Assembly: GCA_041396045.1 (NCBI GenBank)
Contig: JAWKZI010000010.1
Span: 36,416 to 100,415 of the forward strand
Length of the DNA stretch: 64,000 bases
Source: SHZI01 sp041396045
GTDB taxonomy: Bacteria > Pseudomonadota > Gammaproteobacteria > Steroidobacterales > GCA-2729495
Reading direction: 5' to 3'
Shown piece after piece: positions 53,418 to 60,972 of the stretch. Below the pieces are notes generated by a model. The model was not told where the DNA came from and did not search any database. It worked only from the letters and a program-made list of their open reading frames with translations. A program made the translations under genes and the position numbers. Position 1 is the stretch's first letter. The number at the start of each line of letters is the position of its first letter.

Positions 53418-54029
53418 ATGGCTTTTTATCAGCAGCGCATTCTGCCGTGGCTCATCGACAAGGGCATGCGGAACAAGGCCATGACGAAGTATCGGCCACG
53501 GCTGCCACCACTGGCGGCGGGCCGCGTGCTGGAAGTCGGCATGGGTTCGGGGCTGAATTTTCCGTACTACACGGGTCGTGTTGAGCACCTCTACGGCCTG
53601 GAACCTGCCGAATATCTGCGCAATGCGGCAGCCGCAGTTGTAGGGCTTGCTCCCTGTCCCGTGACATTTCTGGCGGCCGGCGCCGAAGCCATTCCACTGG
53701 AAAGTGCGTCCATCGATACAGTCGTCAGCACCTGGACGCTGTGCTCCATTCCGGATGTTGAGGACGCACTCAAGGAGATGCGTCGCGTGCTGAAGCCGGG
53801 TGGGCGCCTCCTGTTTCTGGAGCACGGCCGCGCACCCGACGCCAAGGTTGTGCGACTGCAAAACCGCCTGGCTCCGGTGTTTCGCCTGCTGGCTGGCTGC
53901 AATTTGAATCGGCCGATTGATTCACTGCTGGAAAATGCCGGCTTCGCGTTCAACGATCTTGAGCGTGGCTATCTGGATGGTCCGCGCTTCATTGCCTATC
54001 ACTATATTGGCGATGCCCGAATAGCCTGA
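53418..54029 (+). CDS. class I SAM-dependent methyltransferase
   Basis: The 203-residue protein has the SAM-binding motif I GRVLEVGMGSGLNFPYY, LYGLEPAEYL (motif II, acidic residue replaced by Glu), IDTVVSTWTLCSIPDVEDAL (post-motif II) and RRVLKPGGRLLFLEHGRAPD (motif III). This is the Methyltransf_11 fold, as in UbiE-like enzymes and relatives of phospholipid methyltransferases. The C-terminal helical segment may cap a lipid or small-molecule pocket. The substrate is unknown. Confidence 0.78.
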   Translation: MAFYQQRILPWLIDKGMRNKAMTKYRPRLPPLAAGRVLEVGMGSGLNFPYYTGRVEHLYGLEPAEYLRNAAAAVVGLAPCPVTFLAAGAEAIPLESASIDTVVSTWTLCSIPDVEDALKEMRRVLKPGGRLLFLEHGRAPDAKVVRLQNRLAPVFRLLAGCNLNRPIDSLLENAGFAFNDLERGYLDGPRFIAYHYIGDARIA

Positions 54030-54090
54030 GCCGACTCAATTGGCCTTATGCACCGCCGGTGGCCTAAACTTTTCGCACCCCAGGTTGCGA

Positions 54091-56820
54091 ATGTTGAAAC
54101 CGATGCGCTTGTACAGCCTGCTGATTGCCCTTCTTGTTGTTCTGCCGGCGTCCAGCCAGGCAGCCATCCCCACCGGAAAGCTCGACAGCAATGTGCGGCC
54201 GCTGGCCTACCGGCTTGACCTCTGGATACTGCCGGATCAGACAGACTTCAACGGCACAACGGAGATCGATATCGATGTTGGTACTCCGACGTCGCTGATC
54301 TATTTGCATGGCAACGGTCTGGTGGTTACGTCCGTCCGCTACACCAGCGCTGCCGGAACCAGCCAGACTCGTACAAGCCAGGCTCGTACAAGCCAGACTC
54401 GTACAAGCCAGTCTGGCAGCTACAAGCAGGTGGACGTGACTGGCGTCGCGGAACTCGACTTTGGCAAACCGGTACCGGCCGGCCGGGGCACGCTGCACAT
54501 CGAGTACAACGCACCGCTTGGCAAGGTTGGCGATGGTCTTTATCGCTCGGACGTTGCGGGTGAGTCCTATGCCTTCACCCAGTTCCAGCCGGTTGACGCA
54601 CGACGCATGTTTCCCGGCTTCGACGAACCAGGCTACAAGACGCCGTTCGATATTGCCGTAACGACACGTGCGGCGAATGTGGTGATCGGCAACACACCCG
54701 TCCGCAGCGAACGGCCAGCCGGTGAGGGACTCAAGCGGGTTGAATTCATGACTACGCTGCCGCTGCCCACTTACCTGCTTGCGCTGGCTGTAGGCCCGCT
54801 CGACGTTGTCGATGGGCCGGCGATACCACCGAACAAGATCCGCGACCGGCCCTTGCCCCTGCGTGGCATCGCAACCCGCGGCAAGGGCCCCAGGCTCAAG
54901 TACGCCCTCGACAATACCGCGGCCATCGTCGATTACCTGGAGACATATTTCGATACGCCCTTCCCGTACCCGAAGCTCGACCTGATCGCATCGCCAGATG
55001 CCGGTGGCGGCATGGAAAATGCGGGGGCCATCATTTACGGGGATATCCGGTTGCTGCTGGATGATCAACCTTCCCCCCAGGAGCGCCGTGGCTTTGGCGG
55101 AATTCATGCCCATGAACTGGCGCATCAGTGGTTCGGCGATCTGGTAACCCCCAAGTGGTGGGACGACATCTGGCTCAATGAAGCGTTCGCCAGCTGGATG
55201 GCCTTCAAGGCCGGTGACGCCTGGGAACCGGACCTGGGTTTCGATATCGTGCCGGCATTGCAGACACCCGCCGCCATGACGATCGACAGCCGGATTTCTG
55301 CACGACAGATCCGCCAGCCGATTACCCGCAACCAGGATATCAACAGCGCCTTTGACGGCATCACCTATCTCAAGGGTGCGGCGGTCCTTGGCATGTTCGA
55401 GAGTTATCTCGGCGAGGACCAGTTCCGCGCGGGCATCCGCACCCACATGCGCCGCTTTCCGTACGGGGTGGCCGATGTGGAAGATTTCATGGCTTCACTC
55501 GCCAAAGGCTCGGGCCGACCCGACGTCATTCCTGCCTTCCGCAGCTTTATTGATCAGCCCGGCGTTCCGCTGGTCATGACCAAACTCGAATGCACAGCAG
55601 ACAGTGCTTCGCTACAGGTGACGCAGTCGCGCTACTTGCCGATCGGCTCCCGGGGTAACCCGGCGAGCACCTGGCAACTGCCGCTGTGTGTGCGCTACGG
55701 CGATGGGGCCAAAGGTGGCAAGCAGTGCACCCTGCTCACTGAATCCACAACCAGGATTCCACTGAAGTCAGCGGGCTGCCCGACCTTTGTCATGCCCAAC
55801 GCCAACGGCGCTGGCTACTATCGTTTTGCTTTCGACGACGATGGCTGGCGTGCGCTCATGGCGCATTTCGACCAGCTTGGAGAGGTCGAAGCGCTGGCCC
55901 TGGCCGACAGTCTCTCTGCCGCCTATCAGGCCAACCGCCTGTCCACAGAGTCACTGGTGGCTGCGATGAGGGTCATGGCCCGGTCGCCCTATCCCGAGGT
56001 GGTTCTGGCGCCGGATAACGACCTGATCCGGCTGCGTGACTACCTGACGGCTGAAAACGCAGATGAGGTACGGGCCCTGATGCGCAGCCTGTACCGTCCG
56101 CGGCTTGATGCCCTTGAGAAAAGCAGCTCGCCTGTCACTCCGGAACAGGCCATTTTCCGGACCAACCTCATCCGCTTCCTGGCGCTGGAGGCGCGCGATC
56201 CCGAACTGCGCGCGACGCTGGCTGCCCAGGGAGCGCGCTATATCCGCTTTGACAAGAGCAAGACCAACAAGCCAAACCGCACACAAGACGGCCTGGATAC
56301 CAGCGCGGTGTCGCCAGCTCTGGTGCAGGTAGCACTGCAGGTGGGTGTGCAGGAATACGGCGCTCCCTTTGTCGAAGCTCTCATCGACCGGCTGTTTGCA
56401 TCAACCGACAGCCAGTTTCGCAGTCAGGCAACCGTTGCACTCGGCTCTACGGATGATCCGAAGGTTGGCGATCGTGTGCGCAAGTTGTTGCTTGACCCGC
56501 GACTGCGTGGCCGGGAACCCACGACGATTGCCTTCGGGCTTGCTGCCCGTCCCAGTCAGCGCCGGGCAACCTTCGACTGGTTCAAGGCAAACGACGAGGC
56601 CTTCATCGCCCGGGTATCCCACTTCGGCCATCGCTGGTTTCCAAACTTCGGGGCCGGTTTCTGCAGCAAGCCGGAACGCGACGAACTCGAAGGCTTCTTC
56701 ACCCCTATCGTCAACCGCCTGGATGGCGCCGCTCGTACACTGGCTGAAACACTTGAGGGCATCGAACTCTGCACCGCGCTGGTCACCGCAAAACACGCCG
56801 AAGCCACCGCCGCCTTTTAA
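54091..56820 (+). CDS. M1 family aminopeptidase
   Basis: The roughly 909-residue protein has a signal peptide (YSLLIALLVVLPASSQAA), an N-terminal beta domain, and the M1 catalytic core: GGGMENAGAIIYGD (exopeptidase motif), HELAHQWFGDLVTPKWWDDIW and LNEAFASW, which gives the zinc ligands HExxH plus Glu, and a Tyr in YLKGAAVLGMFESYLG. A second half resembles ERAP1-like C-terminal helices. It should be an active secreted or periplasmic aminopeptidase. An in-frame 15-base repeat encoding TSQTR lies within the N-terminal domain, around residues 90-109. Confidence 0.85.
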   Translation: MLKPMRLYSLLIALLVVLPASSQAAIPTGKLDSNVRPLAYRLDLWILPDQTDFNGTTEIDIDVGTPTSLIYLHGNGLVVTSVRYTSAAGTSQTRTSQARTSQTRTSQSGSYKQVDVTGVAELDFGKPVPAGRGTLHIEYNAPLGKVGDGLYRSDVAGESYAFTQFQPVDARRMFPGFDEPGYKTPFDIAVTTRAANVVIGNTPVRSERPAGEGLKRVEFMTTLPLPTYLLALAVGPLDVVDGPAIPPNKIRDRPLPLRGIATRGKGPRLKYALDNTAAIVDYLETYFDTPFPYPKLDLIASPDAGGGMENAGAIIYGDIRLLLDDQPSPQERRGFGGIHAHELAHQWFGDLVTPKWWDDIWLNEAFASWMAFKAGDAWEPDLGFDIVPALQTPAAMTIDSRISARQIRQPITRNQDINSAFDGITYLKGAAVLGMFESYLGEDQFRAGIRTHMRRFPYGVADVEDFMASLAKGSGRPDVIPAFRSFIDQPGVPLVMTKLECTADSASLQVTQSRYLPIGSRGNPASTWQLPLCVRYGDGAKGGKQCTLLTESTTRIPLKSAGCPTFVMPNANGAGYYRFAFDDDGWRALMAHFDQLGEVEALALADSLSAAYQANRLSTESLVAAMRVMARSPYPEVVLAPDNDLIRLRDYLTAENADEVRALMRSLYRPRLDALEKSSSPVTPEQAIFRTNLIRFLALEARDPELRATLAAQGARYIRFDKSKTNKPNRTQDGLDTSAVSPALVQVALQVGVQEYGAPFVEALIDRLFASTDSQFRSQATVALGSTDDPKVGDRVRKLLLDPRLRGREPTTIAFGLAARPSQRRATFDWFKANDEAFIARVSHFGHRWFPNFGAGFCSKPERDELEGFFTPIVNRLDGAARTLAETLEGIELCTALVTAKHAEATAAF
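54358..54417 (+). repeat. 15-bp tandem repeat inside the M1 aminopeptidase gene
   Basis: Four units of about 15 bases (ACAAGCCAGACTCGT and close variants) run from 54358 to 54417, encoding TSQTR/TSQAR repeats. They lie in a surface loop of the N-terminal domain, where homologues usually have no repeat. Confidence 0.8.
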
Positions 56821-56831
56821 GGAACACCTTT

Positions 56832-56850
56832 AAAGGGGACGCTACCCTTT
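56832..56850 (+). repeat. REP-like repeat copy 1 (AAAGGGGACGCTACCCTTT)
   Basis: This copy lies 11 bases after the M1 aminopeptidase stop. The sequence AAAGGGGACGCTACCCTTT is a near-palindrome with a 6-7 base stem. It is in direct orientation and is the only copy more than 2 kb from the RAYT gene in this window. Confidence 0.8.
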
Positions 56851-56892
56851 TCCAGTGCCTCTTTTGCGGAAATTCAAACTGCTTCCCGCACC

Positions 56893-56934
56893 GTGCTGTT
56901 CGCCCCGAGTAAAGACCTTACTCGGGGCGAGCAC
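56893..56934. terminator. long hairpin between the M1 peptidase and YgiW genes
   Basis: CGCCCCGAGTAA (56901-56912) and TTACTCGGGGCG (56918-56929) form a perfect 12-base stem with a five-base loop, extended by GTGCT/AGCAC after a three-base bulge. It lies between convergent genes and probably ends transcription from both sides. There is no clear T-run. Confidence 0.55.
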
Positions 56935-56942
56935 TTCAGGTT

Positions 56943-57299
56943 TCAGGGCAGCAAGCGGACCACATCAACATCCAGCGTGGTCTTGCGCAGTTCCTTGTCG
57001 ATTTCGCCAATCAACTCAACCTTCAGGTCCGGACTGGCTTGCACGCCGCGCCAGTCGTCATTGTCAACCTCGATGGTCATCGTCCCGGAATCGTCCTTGA
57101 ACTCATACTTTTCGTCGCCCAGCGATTGCAGGATGTAGCCCTGCAATTTCACCGGGCTGTCATCACGCATGCCAAGGGCTTCTTTAACGGTAACTACCGT
57201 CAGATTATCCGGCCCGGTAAAGCCGCCGCTGCTTGCACTACCGGCCACTGCTACTGACGACGCCAGAGCAAGGCCCGCTGCGATCAATACATTCTTCAT
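56943..57299 (-). CDS. YgiW/YdeI-type BOF (OB-fold) stress protein
   Basis: The 118-residue protein has a signal peptide (LIAAGLALASSVAVAGS) and the BOF domain: VTVKEALGMRDDSPVKLQGY, ILQSLGDEKYEFKDDSGTMT and IEVDNDDWRGV. YgiW of E. coli is a periplasmic OB-fold protein linked to stress resistance and the QseBC regulon. Here it lies downstream of a QseBC-like two-component system, with 61 bases between them, so it may be a target or part of the same transcript. Confidence 0.82.
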   Translation of the reverse strand: MKNVLIAAGLALASSVAVAGSASSGGFTGPDNLTVVTVKEALGMRDDSPVKLQGYILQSLGDEKYEFKDDSGTMTIEVDNDDWRGVQASPDLKVELIGEIDKELRKTTLDVDVVRLLP

Positions 57300-57359
57300 A
57301 GTGTCTCTCCTGGTATAAATGGTACGGAGTCACTATGGACAAGAATGCTTAAAGGATAC

Positions 57360-58663
57360 TTAAGGCGGAAAGCGTATGTCGACACGCAATCCCGATGTGT
57401 CGCGCGGATTGGCAGTGAATCGCAGACTCGCACCAAGGACCTGAACAATACGGTGGCAAATAGCCAGCCCAAAACCCAGACCTTCATTTCTGCTGTCCAG
57501 CCGGGAGAAGCCACCGACATTCAGTTTTGCAAGCTGCTCTGGCGGCATGCCGGGGCCGTTGTCGCTGATGGAAAGCAGCGGCTGCCCTGACTCGCTGCCC
57601 ATACTGATGTGAACCTGCGTCTGGCGCGGGCAGTGTTGAATAATGTTGCGCACCAGATTCTGGATCAGCACCTGGATCAGCACGGGGTCGCCAGATATCG
57701 TGACCGGTTCAATAGCCGTCTCCAGACTGATCCCGGCTGCAGCGAGTTCACTGGCGACGCGCGGACCTTCAGCCGCCCAGAATTCAGCAAACTGAATCTT
57801 TGAAAAGCCGGCACGCCAGTGCCCCTCCTCGATTCGTGCGAGTGTCAGAAGCTGTTCAATTACCCGCGCAATGCGGTTCACTTCGGTGCCCAGCATGGCA
57901 ATGTCGGGATCCGGACCGGCGAGCTCCAGCTTCAGCGTGGTGAGTGGTGTACGCAGTTCATGTGCCACGTCATTGCTGAACTGCCGCTCTCTGCGCAGTA
58001 CAGAATCGATCCCCTATCAGCCGGTTCAGCTTGTCACGCAGCACACCGATTTCCACGATCGGAGAACCGACCGTCAGTGGCTCCAGCGAATCAGCATTGC
58101 GGCTTTCAATCTGCCGGACCAGCCGTGACAGTGGCCATAGCAGCATGCCCAGGAAAGCAGCTAGGAACAGCAGATTGATACTGGTGCCGGCGACGACCGG
58201 CACCATGATGTCCTCAAGAATTTCCCCCTGCAGGTCGGCATACAAATCGGCACGACGGGAGCAACTGAACAACCAGCTCCCCTTCGCGTTGGTAACCATG
58301 CCACTCATGTCCGTCCCACTGCAGACTGAGTTCGTGGCTGTCCAGTGAGACTGGCTGCAGCTGATGCGGAAGGTTACTGGCCAGCTGACTGGTGGAAAGG
58401 TCGTAGACGTTAACCCACAACGTTTCCTCTTCATCCGGCTTGAAGGCCTTGGTGAGCAGCGACGCGAGTTCTTCCCGCGGCATGTCGATTTGGCTGGTAG
58501 CCAGCAGCTTCGCCAGCATCCTGCTCTGGTTCTCCAGATCCTCATCGAGCACATCACGGAGTTCGTCGTTGGCTGTGCGGTACGTCGCCACGAGGCCGGC
58601 GACGGCGGTGGCAACCGACGTCACCGCGAGTAGCAGCACCAATTGCGACAGCCGGAATCTCAT
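57360..58663 (-). CDS. QseC/PmrB-like sensor histidine kinase, frameshifted twice
   Basis: The N-terminal part (LSQLVLLLAVTSVATAVAGL, first membrane helix, and a periplasmic sensor domain) reads in one frame to about 58260. The next part (SINLLFLAAFLGMLLWPLSR, second helix, and a HAMP-like linker) reads in a second frame to about 58010. The catalytic part (DVAHELRTPLTTLKLELAGP with the phospho-acceptor His, and LSISDNGPGMPPEQLAKLNV, LGFGLAICHRIVQVL) then runs in the first-type frame to 57360. Two single-base indels would restore a histidine kinase of about 430 residues. The gene overlaps the response-regulator gene (ATGA). Confidence 0.72.
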
Positions 58664-59316
58664 AACGGGACCAGCCGATAGCCGTAGCCGCGGACTGTTT
58701 CGATCCGGTCCTTGCCCAGCAGCTTGCGTAAACCGTGGATGTGCACTTCAAGCGTATTCGAATCCACGCCATCGCCCAGTCCATAGAGCTGCTGGTTGAG
58801 TCGTTCGCGGCTGACCGGCTTGTCGATGGATTGCATCAGAACGGCCAACAGCTGGTGCTCCTTCGGCGGCAGGTTGATCTCTTCGTCATTCAGGTACACC
58901 TGATGGGTGTCGGTCGCGAAGCTCAGGCTGCCCGCAGTCAGGCGGGATTGTGTGGCTCCGCCTGCGGGCAGTAGCACCCGGATGCGAGCCAGCAGCTCGT
59001 CCGGCCTGAAGGGCTTCACCAGATAGTCATCTGCGCCCGTGTCCAGCCCGCGCACCCGGTCATCAAGGCGATCCCTGGCGGAGAGTATGAGAACCGGAAT
59101 CTGGCAACCCGAGGCCCGCAGCGACTTCAGCCAGTCGACGCCGTCACCGTCTGGCAGGCCCAGGTCCAGCAACAACAGATCGTAGTTACCCTGCTCCATG
59201 TGGCTGCGTGCGGCCGCAAGGGTTCTCAACCAGTGCACCCTGTATTGGCGCTGCAGCAGTTTGTGCAGCGCCCGCCCCAGATTGAGGTCATCTTCCACAA
59301 GCAGCAGATACATCAT
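58660..59316 (-). CDS. OmpR-family response regulator (QseB/PmrA-like)
   Basis: The 218-residue protein has an intact receiver domain (LLLVEDDLNLGRALHKLL with the acidic pair, LLLLDLGLPDGDGVDWLKSL with the phospho-acceptor Asp, VLILSARDR with Ser, and DDYLVKPF with Lys) and a winged-helix DNA-binding domain (INLPPKEHQLLAVLMQSIDK, TLEVHIHGLRKLLGKDRIET, VRGYGYRLVPL). It should be phosphorylated by the kinase encoded next to it and regulate envelope or stress genes. Two ATGs at the start are both usable. Confidence 0.88.
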   Translation of the reverse strand: MMYLLLVEDDLNLGRALHKLLQRQYRVHWLRTLAAARSHMEQGNYDLLLLDLGLPDGDGVDWLKSLRASGCQIPVLILSARDRLDDRVRGLDTGADDYLVKPFRPDELLARIRVLLPAGGATQSRLTAGSLSFATDTHQVYLNDEEINLPPKEHQLLAVLMQSIDKPVSRERLNQQLYGLGDGVDSNTLEVHIHGLRKLLGKDRIETVRGYGYRLVPL

Positions 59317-59328
59317 CGGTCCCTCGGG

Positions 59329-59349
59329 AAAAGGGGACGCTACCCTTTT
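59329..59349 (+). repeat. REP-like repeat copy 2 (direct)
   Basis: AAAAGGGGACGCTACCCTTTT, the longest perfect version in the window, lies about 12 bases upstream of the response-regulator start, at the left edge of the repeat group. Confidence 0.85.
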
Positions 59350-59363
59350 CTTCTTAAGGGGTG

Positions 59364-59490
59364 CTTAAGGGTAGCGTCCCTCAGGCACTTTAAGCGTGAA
59401 AAGGGGTAGCGTCCCCCCTTTAGAGTGCTTAAGGGGACGCTACCCCTTAATCGGGCCTTAAGCGTAGAAAAAGGGTAGCGTCCCCTTTTC
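59364..59490. repeat. REP-like repeat copies 3-6 upstream of the RAYT gene
   Basis: Four further copies lie in alternating orientation: inverted at 59367-59381, inverted at 59399-59420, direct at 59428-59450 and inverted at 59468-59490. All share the core GGGACGCTACCC, or its complement. Pairs of opposite copies can form larger hairpins. The set ends about 60 bases before the RAYT start codon. Confidence 0.85.
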
Positions 59491-59552
59491 TCCTTCTGAT
59501 TGGCAACATACGACGGCAGGTGTTTGGCGTTGGTACTGGTACCGTGCCAGGC

Positions 59553-60224
59553 ATGCCTCGAGTCGCGCGCGTTATCTACTCCGGAGTCCCGCATCACGTG
59601 ACCCAGCGGGGAAACCGACGAGGACAGGTATTCTTCTGCGACCACGATCGAGCGGTCTACCTCAAGCTGCTACGCGACTATGCAGACAAACACCAGATCG
59701 AGATTCTCGCCTACTGTCTGATGACAAACCACGTACATCTGGTCGTTCTGCCGCAGACGGCGGATGGCCTGCACCGGGCCCTGAAGCCTCTGCACATGCG
59801 CCACGCGCAACGCATCAATCGGATTCATGGCTGGCAGGGTCATTTGTGGCAAGGGCGGTACTTTTCCTCGCCGCTGGATGACGACTACCTGTGGGCGGCA
59901 ATCCGCTACGTCGAAGTTAACCCGGTTCGGGCACAGATAGCGGCCCGGGCGGAAGACTACCCGTGGTCCAGTGCTGCGGCCCATTGCGGACTGGCTACGG
60001 GCCAGGTCCTCACCGCCAATCTCGCGTGGCAACGCCGCTGCAGGGCAATCGGTGACTGGTCCCGGTGGCTTGCCGCGGGTGAGGAACCCCGGACGGTCGA
60101 AACACTGCGACGTCACGCCAACAAGGGCCTGCCCTGCGGCTCGGCCGCGTTCATCAGTTTGCTGGAGGAAACAGCGGGGCGCCCGTTGCGGGAACGGCCG
60201 CGTGGGCGCCCAATTAAAGGGTAG
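59553..60224 (+). CDS. rayT: REP-associated tyrosine transposase (RAYT, Y1_Tnp)
   Basis: The 223-residue protein has the IS200-like Y1 transposase core: VPHHVTQRGNRRGQVFFCDH, LAYCLMTNHVHLVVLPQTAD (the HUH motif) and LWQGRYFSSPLDDDYLWAAI with RYVEVNPVRAQIAARAEDYPWSSA, which includes the catalytic Tyr. RAYTs act on REP sequences as single-domain nucleases. This copy is flanked on both sides by REP-like repeats, and its TAG stop codon lies within the first downstream repeat copy. The tail is Arg/Gly-rich. The ATG at 59553 is preferred over one 33 bases upstream. Confidence 0.9.
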   Translation: MPRVARVIYSGVPHHVTQRGNRRGQVFFCDHDRAVYLKLLRDYADKHQIEILAYCLMTNHVHLVVLPQTADGLHRALKPLHMRHAQRINRIHGWQGHLWQGRYFSSPLDDDYLWAAIRYVEVNPVRAQIAARAEDYPWSSAAAHCGLATGQVLTANLAWQRRCRAIGDWSRWLAAGEEPRTVETLRRHANKGLPCGSAAFISLLEETAGRPLRERPRGRPIKG

Positions 60225-60261
60225 CGTCCCCTTTATCCCTAAAAGGGTAGCGTCCCCTTTA
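60214..60261. repeat. REP-like repeat copies 7-8, between RAYT and hutC stops
   Basis: Two inverted copies (AAAGGGTAGCGTCCCCTTT at about 60216-60234 and AAAAGGGTAGCGTCCCCTTT at 60241-60260) lie between the convergent RAYT and hutC genes. The RAYT stop TAG (60222-60224) lies inside the first, and the hutC stop TAA (60259-60261) lies at the edge of the second. Confidence 0.85.
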
Positions 60262-60972
60262 TCCCTTGCGTGGGGAGAAGCGGGCGGCGAGGTCGTAGAG
60301 ATGGCCGGGGAAGGTCTGGCGAACCGAGGTGATGCTGTCGCGGCCGCGCCAGGTCAGTCGTTCCAGAGACAGGCAGGCCCTGGCAGTCGCAATGCCCAGC
60401 AGACTGGCTGTCTCAGGGTCCGGGTTGATTGCCGACAGCTTGTGCTCGGCTTCGGTCCAGGGCACGTGGGCGAGCAACCAGGAACCCGGTGCAGTCGAGG
60501 AAAAGTCGGCCTCGATAGCGTCCGGGACTGAACTCAGGTTGATCAGCCGCTCTTCAAGAGCAAAAACCTGACCACTCGCGCGGTGCAGGCAACGCAACTC
60601 AAGCACGCTGCCCGCAGCGGCAAGTGGAACAAACTGCCGGCTGCCGGCGCGACCGGTACGCTTCCGGCGAGACAGCAACTCGTAGCCGTAGACATCACCC
60701 CGCGACTCGATCTCGACCTGTATATCAGGGATATGCAGCACCGCTGAATGCACCGGCGGTTGCGCAACAAAAGAGCCCGCCCGGCGACGCCGTTCGATCA
60801 GACCCGCTTGCACCAGCGCAGCAATGGCTTTGTTGACGGTCATCCGTGAACAGTCGTACTTCGCCATCAGCACTTGCTCGATCGGAATTCGATGGCCCGG
60901 TGGCCACTGTCCGCTGAGCACGCGACGCTCGATGTCGCGGCGAATCCGCTCGTGCAAAGGCAAGCTCGTCAT
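60259..60972 (-). CDS. hutC: histidine-utilisation repressor HutC
   Basis: The 237-residue protein has a GntR winged-helix domain (PLHERIRRDIERRVLSGQWP, CSRMTVNKAIAALVQAGLIE) and a UTRA effector domain (RSDVY-like region, FALEERLINLSSVPDAIEAD, LLAHVPWTEAEHKLSAIN). HutC represses hut genes and is relieved by urocanate. It begins with a four-base overlap on hutF (ATGA). Its stop lies at the edge of a REP-like repeat. The C-terminus is normal in length, so the repeat has not visibly harmed it. Confidence 0.9.
   Translation of the reverse strand: MTSLPLHERIRRDIERRVLSGQWPPGHRIPIEQVLMAKYDCSRMTVNKAIAALVQAGLIERRRRAGSFVAQPPVHSAVLHIPDIQVEIESRGDVYGYELLSRRKRTGRAGSRQFVPLAAAGSVLELRCLHRASGQVFALEERLINLSSVPDAIEADFSSTAPGSWLLAHVPWTEAEHKLSAINPDPETASLLGIATARACLSLERLTWRGRDSITSVRQTFPGHLYDLAARFSPRKG

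Noticed and set aside
54064..55446. 460-codon minus-strand frame opposite the M1 aminopeptidase
   Set aside because: The plus strand carries the intact HExxH-E zinc site here, and the minus frame shows no family pattern.
59340..59645. Minus-strand frame of 101 codons through the repeat group
   Set aside because: It is made of the repeat's own translation (RGSVPLSTLK-like) and is not a protein.
59329..60261. CRISPR array or integron attC sites in the repeat cluster
   Set aside because: Copies alternate in orientation with irregular spacing and flank a RAYT gene, which fits REP elements rather than a CRISPR or integron cassettes.
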